Origin: an uncultured Hungatella sp.
Lineage (GTDB): Bacteria > Bacillota > Clostridia > Lachnospirales > Lachnospiraceae
NCBI GenBank assembly: GCA_910577935.1
Contig: CAJTOT010000007.1
Location: 1 to 11,639, forward strand
Direction of reading: 5' to 3'
Length of the DNA stretch: 11,639 bases
This document shows, one piece after another, positions 6,675-11,639 of this stretch (position 1 is the first letter of the stretch; each line of letters opens with the position of its first letter). A program made the translations under genes and the position numbers. The notes below the pieces were generated by a model that was not told the DNA's origin, searched no databases, and saw nothing but the letters and a program-made list of their open reading frames with translations.

Positions 6675-6704
6675 GGTTGCTGTGAACGCATGTGAACAGT
6701 AACC
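6675..6704. repeat. Second hairpin with internal TGTGAAC direct repeat
   Basis: GGTTGCTGT (6675-6683) pairs with ACAGTAACC (6696-6704) with one wobble. TGTGAAC occurs twice (6681-6687 and 6691-6697). It abuts the previous hairpin by one base, so the two form one compound structured block about 40 bp upstream of the exonuclease promoter. Confidence 0.5.
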
Positions 6705-6742
6705 GCAATAGAAAACATGGGTACCGCTCCCGTATCCCCGCC

Positions 6743-6771
6743 TTGCGGTCCCACTCAAACTATGCTATAAT
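6743..6771 (+). promoter_or_regulatory. Extended -10 promoter immediately upstream of the exonuclease
   Basis: TTGCGG (6743-6748) and a perfect TATAAT (6766-6771) are 17 bp apart, and TGC (6763-6765) gives an extended -10. The expected start site (about 6778-6780) is at most three bases before the ATG at 6781, so the transcript should be leaderless or nearly so. No Shine-Dalgarno sequence is present in this interval. Confidence 0.75.
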
Positions 6772-6780
6772 GTCCCCATT

Positions 6781-7752
6781 ATGAAAAATTATATCATATT
6801 TGATCTGGAATGGAACCAGAGTTCGGAAGGAAAAGAAAATTCTATAGAGCACATGCCATTTGAGATTATAGAGCTGGGGGCTGTGAAGATGGATGCGAAT
6901 TTGCAGATGGTGTCGGAATTCCATCGTCTCATTGCTCCCCAGGTGTACACGGAGCTTCACTACAAGATATCGGAAGTGACCCATATGGATATGCTGGAGC
7001 TTCGGCGGAAGGGCGGACTGTTCACGGAGGTGATCAGGGAGTTTGTGGAATGGTGCGGAGAGGATTACATGTTCTGCACATGGGGGTCCATGGATCTGAC
7101 GGAGCTTCAGCGGAATATGGAATATTATCATATAGAGATACCCTTTGCCAGGCCTCTGTACTACTATGATGTACAGAAGCTGTACGCGCTGGTCAGGGGA
7201 AATATCCGGGAGAAGACATCTTTGGACAAGGCGGTGGAGGAGTTGGCCATACAGCAGGACCGGCCGTTTCACCGGGCTTTAGATGATGCCTTCTACACAG
7301 GAAAGGTGCTGCAGCACATGGATTTCAGAGTGTGGGAGCCGTATGTGTCCATGGATTATTACTGGGTTCCCGGGAGAAAAGAAGAGGAGATTTATCTGGA
7401 ATTCCCCACATACTCCAAGTATGTGTCCAGGACATTTCCCGACAAGGAGGCGGCGCTGAGAGATAAGACGGTAAATGATCTGGTGTGTCACAAGTGCAGG
7501 CGCATGCTGCGGAAGAAAGTAAGATGGTTTTCCCTGAACCAGAGACTGTATTTCAGCCTGGGGGTGTGTCCCCAGCACGGGTATGTCAGAGGAAAGATCC
7601 GCATGAAAAAGGCGGAGAACGGGGAGTTTTACGTGGTGAAAACCATGAGGCTGGTAGACGAGGAAGGCGCTGAGGGCGTGTTCTTGAAGAGAGAAGAACT
7701 CCGGGAGAAGCGCCATATAAGAAGCGATATCAAGAAGGTAAAGAAAAAGTAG
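6781..7752 (+). CDS. DEDDh-family 3'-5' exonuclease with C-terminal zinc-ribbon-like module
   Basis: The 323-residue protein begins with the RNase T/ERI-1-like exonuclease domain (about 1-185). Exo I is D8 and E10 in IIFDLEWNQ; Exo II is D105 in WGSMDLTEL; Exo III is H164 and D169 in HRALDDA, making it DEDDh type. Such enzymes remove 3' nucleotides from RNA or DNA using two metal ions; the natural substrate here is unknown. A less conserved C-terminal part (about 186-323) carries C236-x2-C239 and C263-x2-H266, spaced like a zinc ribbon, followed by a very basic tail ending KKVKKK that could contact nucleic acid. The start at 6781 is fixed because Exo I lies only seven residues in, although there is no ribosome site. 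The gene is transcribed alone; about 250 bp separate it from the convergent operon. Confidence 0.85.
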   Translation: MKNYIIFDLEWNQSSEGKENSIEHMPFEIIELGAVKMDANLQMVSEFHRLIAPQVYTELHYKISEVTHMDMLELRRKGGLFTEVIREFVEWCGEDYMFCTWGSMDLTELQRNMEYYHIEIPFARPLYYYDVQKLYALVRGNIREKTSLDKAVEELAIQQDRPFHRALDDAFYTGKVLQHMDFRVWEPYVSMDYYWVPGRKEEEIYLEFPTYSKYVSRTFPDKEAALRDKTVNDLVCHKCRRMLRKKVRWFSLNQRLYFSLGVCPQHGYVRGKIRMKKAENGEFYVVKTMRLVDEEGAEGVFLKREELREKRHIRSDIKKVKKK

Positions 7753-7852
7753 AAAAGGCAGAAAAGGCAGGGAAGCCGGTCTGGATGATGGAGCCGCGGA
7801 CTCTGTGTTCAAAGAAGGTGGACGCTGCCCCTGCGCCCCCATGCCGCCTCAG

Positions 7853-7953
7853 CGCCCTGTGCCGCAGCTGCGCTTCTGTTGCCGCCCCTGCGCCCTGTGC
7901 CGCAGCTGCGCTCCTGTTGCCGTCCCCGTCCCCTGTGCTGCGACTACGCGCCC
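7853..7953. repeat. C-rich 38-bp tandem repeat (minisatellite) between convergent genes
   Basis: Units 7853-7890 and 7891-7928 agree at 35 of 38 positions. A third unit beginning at 7929 is degenerate (14 of its first 20 bases match), and a partial copy precedes at about 7834-7852. Each full unit holds the 10-bp palindrome CGCAGCTGCG (7863-7872 and 7901-7910). The unit length is not a multiple of three, and all plus-strand frames stay open only because the repeat lacks stop codons, so it is not coding. It fills most of the 248 bp between the exonuclease stop and the response-regulator stop. A CCTGCG/CGCAGG inverted repeat (7974-7986) lies beyond it; neither gene shows a normal terminator. Confidence 0.8.
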
Positions 7954-8000
7954 TCCGCCCCCGGCGCCAGAACCCTGCGCCGCAGGAAGCTGTTGGGCGG

Positions 8001-8690
8001 TTATTCTTCCCGCATTCTGTACCCCACCCCTATCTCTGTGAAAATGTATTCCGGCTCTGCCGGATTTTTCTCCATCTTCCGCCGGATATGGGCCATGTTG
8101 ACCCGCAGTATTTGGTTATTGCTGTCGCTGTAGGGGCCCCAGATCTGCTGCATCAGGTAATCGTAGGTGAGAACCTTTCCTGCCTGACGGGCCAGAAGGG
8201 ATACCAGCTTGTATTCGATCTGGGTCAGATGGATGACCTGTCCGTCTAAAGTGACAAGCCGCTTTTCAAAATCGATGACCAGTCCGCCGCAGCTGTACAC
8301 GGGGCTGAGTGTGCTGTCCCGGTGGCTGTGGCGCAGGGCCGTGCGGATTCTCGCCATGAGCTCCGAGGCGCCGAAGGGCTTGGTGATATAGTCGTCGGCG
8401 CCCTGGTCCAGGGCGGATACTTTTTCTTCCTCCCGCGTGCGCGCGGAGATGACGATGATGGGTGTGTGGGTAAACTGCCGGACCTTCTCAATGATCTTTA
8501 TGCCGTCCATGTCAGGGAGTCCCAGATCAAGAAGAATGATATCCGGACACCGGGAGGTGATGAGGGACAGGCCCTCGGTTCCCGTGAATGCCGCGAAAGT
8601 CCTGTAGCCTTCGCTGGCCAGGATAGATTCTATAAAACTGCTGATATTTTTCTCGTCCTCAATGATCACTGCTGTTAATCTCTGATTCAT
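8001..8690 (-). CDS. KdpE-like OmpR/PhoB family response regulator
   Basis: The 229-residue protein has a receiver domain (about 1-120) with acidic pocket E11-D12, phosphoacceptor D55 in IILLDLGLPD, S82 in IVISAR and K104 in YITKPFG. A winged-helix DNA-binding domain follows (about 130-229) and closely resembles KdpE: HLTQIEYKL, GKVLTYDYLMQQIWGP and the end FTEIGVGYRM. It should be phosphorylated by the kinase encoded just upstream. The start at 8690 is preferred: GGAGA lies 8 nt upstream on the complement and the product then begins MNQRLTAVIIEDE. A start at 8741 would add 17 residues with no family counterpart. It overlaps the kinase gene by 32 bp, implying coupled translation. It is called KdpE-like by sequence only; no kdpFABC is visible, so the target genes are unknown. 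Confidence 0.9.
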   Translation of the reverse strand: MNQRLTAVIIEDEKNISSFIESILASEGYRTFAAFTGTEGLSLITSRCPDIILLDLGLPDMDGIKIIEKVRQFTHTPIIVISARTREEEKVSALDQGADDYITKPFGASELMARIRTALRHSHRDSTLSPVYSCGGLVIDFEKRLVTLDGQVIHLTQIEYKLVSLLARQAGKVLTYDYLMQQIWGPYSDSNNQILRVNMAHIRRKMEKNPAEPEYIFTEIGVGYRMREE

Positions 8691-9804
8691 AAGTATGTTC
8701 TCCAAATGGTAATGAAAAGATAAACTCGGCCCCGTCCTCATGGTTCCGGGCGAAAATCTGTCCGTGGTGGGCGTTTACAATGGTTTTGCAGATAGAAAGA
8801 CCGATTCCCATGCCTTTGTGGGAGTCGCTGCTGCTGTTGGGTTCGCAGGCGTACCCGTCAAAGAGGGTGTCCAGCATATCGGGATTGATTCCGGAACCAT
8901 AATCCCGGATGTGGAACCAGACATACGCGTTGTCTGTGGTTACGGACAGACAGGAAGGTTTGGAAGAACCGCTGTGGCGGGCGGCATTTTCCAGAAGATT
9001 AATCAGAACCTGCCCGATGAGGGTGGCGTCCATGGGAAGCATGATGAATTCTTCCGGTATCTGTACCTGGACTTTTGCCGAGGGCATGCGTTTGTGAAAT
9101 TGCTGCAGGGCAGAGGATACAACCTCCTCAAGGGGTTCCGTGGTGGTCTGCACGCTGGCCGTCTGATTGTTGATTCTGGTGACAGACAGGAGATTCTCCA
9201 CCATATGGAGGAGCCACTGGGCGTCCTCGGCGATGTTTTTCACCAGCTGGGATTTTCGGGCCTCATCCATCTGCCCGCCCTGTTCCAGGTAGAAAGCGGC
9301 GGAGCCGATAATGCCGGTGAGCGGTGTGCGCAGGTCATGGGAAATGGCCCGCAGCAGGTTGGCCCGCATCTTTTCTTTCTCCGCCTCCATCAGCATGTGT
9401 TCCCTCTCGGTGGAAATCTGGGTTTCTTCTTTCAGGTGAGTGGTGAGCGTGCTGGTGAGGGAGGAGATGATCATCATGCCTAAAAATGTCAGAGGATACC
9501 CGTCAAGAATAAAATTTAATTCCATGAAAGGGTAGGTAAATATCAAATTGATAAATGTCACACTGAACAGGGAGGCCACAATGCCCGGAATATATCCTGC
9601 GGTATTTTGAGCGATGACCACGATCGCCAGGATGTAGATAATGGCTATATTGGTGGTGTTGCGGGACAGAAGGAAATAGGCGGCGGAGAGCAGCGTGGCG
9701 GTGGTCAGGAGAGAGGCGGTGAAAAGGGTGTCGTGAAGGAGCACCTCCCATTTTACAACCTTTCTCCTAGATGGCGAAAAGTGTTTTTTAAATGGTATCA
9801 TCAT
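8659..9804 (-). CDS. KdpD-like membrane sensor histidine kinase lacking the N-terminal KdpD sensor domains
   Basis: The 381-residue protein corresponds to the C-terminal half of KdpD. Four transmembrane helices (about 24-46, 51-66, 69-90 and 100-118) form a DUF4118-type module. A linker helix, a HisKA domain with phosphoacceptor H156 in AISHDLRTPLTG, and an HATPase domain follow, the last with N273 in LLENAARHS, DYGSG at 301-305 and GMGIGLSICK at 331-340. All catalytic boxes are intact. The cytosolic KdpD and universal-stress-like domains of full-length KdpD (about 890 residues in E. coli) are absent, as in other short KdpD-like kinases. ATG 9804 has only a poor ribosome site but overlaps the end of the carboxypeptidase gene by 17 bp, so translation is probably coupled. 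The stimulus is unknown; the operon context suggests the cell envelope or ionic conditions. Confidence 0.9.
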   Translation of the reverse strand: MMIPFKKHFSPSRRKVVKWEVLLHDTLFTASLLTTATLLSAAYFLLSRNTTNIAIIYILAIVVIAQNTAGYIPGIVASLFSVTFINLIFTYPFMELNFILDGYPLTFLGMMIISSLTSTLTTHLKEETQISTEREHMLMEAEKEKMRANLLRAISHDLRTPLTGIIGSAAFYLEQGGQMDEARKSQLVKNIAEDAQWLLHMVENLLSVTRINNQTASVQTTTEPLEEVVSSALQQFHKRMPSAKVQVQIPEEFIMLPMDATLIGQVLINLLENAARHSGSSKPSCLSVTTDNAYVWFHIRDYGSGINPDMLDTLFDGYACEPNSSSDSHKGMGIGLSICKTIVNAHHGQIFARNHEDGAEFIFSLPFGEHTYESEINSSDH

Positions 9805-11639
9805 ATTGTCTCAGGGCAAATCCGTGTTTCTGGGCGGCCTTGGCGCGCCGCTGCTTTACAAGATATTCAAAGTGCTCGGAGGAAATTCCTGCTTCCTCGA
9901 GCCTCTCCAGACGCCGCTGGCGGCGGAGGAGACGGGCCTCTTCTTCTTTTCTGCGGAGATTCCTCTTAGTGAGGATTCTGTTGGCCGCAACTGTCCCGGC
10001 GGCGGCAGCGCCTGCGAGAGCAGCCCAAAAAAATACGGGAACAGCCGCCAGGCGGGAGAGAACGCCGTCTATGAAACCGCCCGGAACACCCTCCCCGATG
10101 TCTTTTGTCTCGGGGGAGCCGTCGCCGCTGCCGGCTGTATCTTCTGAAAGGCCGGCGGTTTGGGGGGCCGGGATTAAAGCCCCGTCAGCGAGAGTTTCTT
10201 CCGATAAGGGAGACGCTTCCGGGTCCGCGGAGTAAGCCGCAGGTTCGGCTGAATTGCCTTCCTGTCCGCCGGAGGCCGCCAGGGAAGAAACAGCAGGCGG
10301 CATCATCACCTGGTCGGGGGACATGGACTTCACGGTCAGATAGGTAAAGCCAATCTCCCGATCCTCCCAGTAATATCGAATTCGGGCGATGGAGCCTGGC
10401 GGATCGCTGTCCGTCAGGTCGTAGGCCAGCTGGGAGGTGATGGAGTTAAAGTCGGCATCCTTGGGGACAGTCACCCTCATGGAGGGATCTATTTCCAGCC
10501 CGGACAGCCCCGTGGGGGACAGTCCGGCGATGGTCAGATCATTTTCCAGGGAAATAAACCCGGTGTCAAAGTCCGAGGCCGACACGGAGAGGAAATTCTT
10601 AAAACCGAAATTCAGCATGGCTTTTGTATCTATATAGTGGGTGGCGTGGCCGTTGAGCACCACAGCCACGAGAGTCATGTCCCCCCGCTGGGCAAAGGTC
10701 ACCAGCGTGTTGCCGGCAAGAGAAGTGTATCCGGTCTTTCCGCCCAGGGCGTCGGGGTAGTATTCGGGCATGTTCTTTTTGATCATCTTGTGGCCGGGAT
10801 AGATGGTGAGTCCCTCCTTGTTGTTTCTTGTGGGGGGAAGGTCGTAGTAGAGGGTGGAGTCGATCTCCATAAATGTGCTGTTTAAGAGGGCGGCCCGCCC
10901 TATGAGAGCCATGTCGTAGGCGGAGGTATAGTGGTCGGGATTGTTGAGGCCGCTGGGATTGACAAAGTGGGAATTCAGGCACCCCAAGGACGCGGCCCTG
11001 GCGTTCATCAGTTCTGCGAAAGCCTCCGTGGTTCCGGCCACGTGTTCCGCAAGGGCGTTGGCAGCCTCGTTGGCAGATTTTAAGAGCAGGGCATAGAGGC
11101 AGTCCCGGACGCTGAGGACATCTCCTTCGTCCAGCCCCGCGCTGCTGCTTCCGGTCTCCACGTTGTAGACCGCGTTGTGGGAGAAGGTGACCATCTCGTC
11201 TAAGTCGCATCGCTCAATAACGATGAGCGCGGTCAGAATCTTGGTGATACTGGCAGGGAAATAGGAGTTGTGCATATTTTTTCCAAAGAGCACGGTCCCC
11301 GTGTCCGCGTCCATGACCACGCCGCCTTCCGCCTGGATAGTGATGTTATCAGGCCATGATGATGCCGCCTGGCTGGGAAATGGAAGGATTCCCGAGAACA
11401 GGGCGATACACAAAACCGAGGATACAACCTTCTTTTTGAGCTTATGGTTCTTCAGAAGCAGAAAGAAGCAGAAAAAGAAGATTAAGAGCACGGCAACGGC
11501 GAACACCAAGGCGATCCGCGCTGCGGTGTCCATAAAGAACGGTTCGGGAACAATGTTGATAAGAAGATCCGTCCGCGGGTCCAGAATCCATAAGTCATTG
11601 TCAAAAAATATCTCATGAAAAATAACAAAATATTTTGTG
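9788..11639 (-). CDS. Serine-type D-Ala-D-Ala carboxypeptidase (peptidase S11) fused in frame to a DUF1461/TIGR01906-like C-terminus; 5' partial
   Basis: S11 carboxypeptidases cut the terminal D-Ala from peptidoglycan stem peptides outside the membrane. Numbering from ATG 11533, SITK (S95, K98), SAN (S153-N155) and KTG (266-268) are intact. Residues 36-57 form a signal-like hydrophobic segment ending PSQAAS; a PBP5-type C-terminal domain, a Ser/Ala/Glu/Pro-rich linker (about 410-490), a membrane helix (about 497-517) and a basic, helical cytosolic tail to residue 581 follow. ATG 11533 has no ribosome site, and the frame stays open to the window edge, adding 35 residues that include NDLWILDPRTDLLI and PEPFF. 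That pattern, with the hydrophobic stretch at 7-28, resembles the end of the DUF1461/TIGR01906 membrane protein family. No good alternative start for a separate carboxypeptidase was found. The options are a genuine fusion or a lost stop or frameshift between two genes. It heads the operon with the kinase and regulator. Confidence 0.8.
   Translation of the reverse strand, partial: TKYFVIFHEIFFDNDLWILDPRTDLLINIVPEPFFMDTAARIALVFAVAVLLIFFFCFFLLLKNHKLKKKVVSSVLCIALFSGILPFPSQAASSWPDNITIQAEGGVVMDADTGTVLFGKNMHNSYFPASITKILTALIVIERCDLDEMVTFSHNAVYNVETGSSSAGLDEGDVLSVRDCLYALLLKSANEAANALAEHVAGTTEAFAELMNARAASLGCLNSHFVNPSGLNNPDHYTSAYDMALIGRAALLNSTFMEIDSTLYYDLPPTRNNKEGLTIYPGHKMIKKNMPEYYPDALGGKTGYTSLAGNTLVTFAQRGDMTLVAVVLNGHATHYIDTKAMLNFGFKNFLSVSASDFDTGFISLENDLTIAGLSPTGLSGLEIDPSMRVTVPKDADFNSITSQLAYDLTDSDPPGSIARIRYYWEDREIGFTYLTVKSMSPDQVMMPPAVSSLAASGGQEGNSAEPAAYSADPEASPLSEETLADGALIPAPQTAGLSEDTAGSGDGSPETKDIGEGVPGGFIDGVLSRLAAVPVFFWAALAGAAAAGTVAANRILTKRNLRRKEEEARLLRRQRRLERLEEAGISSEHFEYLVKQRRAKAAQKHGFALRQYDDTI

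Noticed and set aside
7834..7953. CRISPR array
   Set aside because: The units abut directly without spacers, vary between copies, and no cas gene is present.
7785..8249. Plus-strand Pro/Ala/Cys-rich open frames across the tandem repeat
   Set aside because: All three frames are open because the C-rich repeat lacks stops. The 38-bp period shifts frame, and the frames run antisense into the response regulator.
8691..8741. Longer response regulator starting at 8741
   Set aside because: The 17 extra residues have no counterpart in KdpE-like proteins, while the start at 8690 has a ribosome site and the usual N-terminus.
8001..9804. Canonical KdpDE potassium-responsive system
   Set aside because: The kinase lacks the N-terminal KdpD domains and no kdpFABC genes are present in the window, so only a KdpDE-like label is justified.

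Overview
The window looks like chromosomal DNA from a gut-type anaerobic Firmicute of the Lachnospiraceae (Clostridium cluster XIVa). Four things point there: a clostridial-type fused AdhE with Rex-like operators, an exonuclease beginning MKNYIIFDLEWNQ, moderately high GC with AGGAGG-type ribosome sites, and a sporulating-Firmicute style D,D-carboxypeptidase. No phage, transposase, tRNA, rRNA or CRISPR array is visible. The genus call is inference from family resemblance only.

Left part (1-5304, all on +): the tail of an unrecognised protein; trmO, which makes N6-methyl-t6A37 in tRNA, behind its own sigma-A promoter and a hairpin-rich leader; adhE, the bifunctional acetaldehyde/alcohol dehydrogenase that turns acetyl-CoA and NADH into ethanol, with two Rex-like redox operators placed on and just after a good promoter; a pair of 97-bp structured direct repeats; and an APH-fold small-molecule kinase that ends at a clear intrinsic terminator.

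Middle (5305-8000): an AT-rich orphan gene of unknown function on the minus strand, then a divergent intergenic region holding two hairpins. Next is a DEDDh 3'-5' exonuclease with a C-terminal zinc-binding-like module. Its consensus promoter lies so close to the ATG that the mRNA should be leaderless. A C-rich 38-bp tandem repeat separates this gene from the convergent operon on its right.

Right part (8001-11639, all on -): an overlapping three-gene operon. It starts beyond the window with what reads as an in-frame fusion of the end of a DUF1461/TIGR01906 membrane protein to an S11 D-alanyl-D-alanine carboxypeptidase. A KdpD-like sensor kinase without the KdpD N-terminal sensor domains and a KdpE-like response regulator follow. 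No kdpFABC genes are visible, so this pair more likely serves envelope or ion sensing linked to cell-wall trimming than classical potassium uptake control (inference).

The strongest points for a second look are the continuous DUF1461-carboxypeptidase reading frame, the paired Rex-like operators, the leaderless exonuclease, the structured repeat pair after adhE, and the orphan 358-residue protein.
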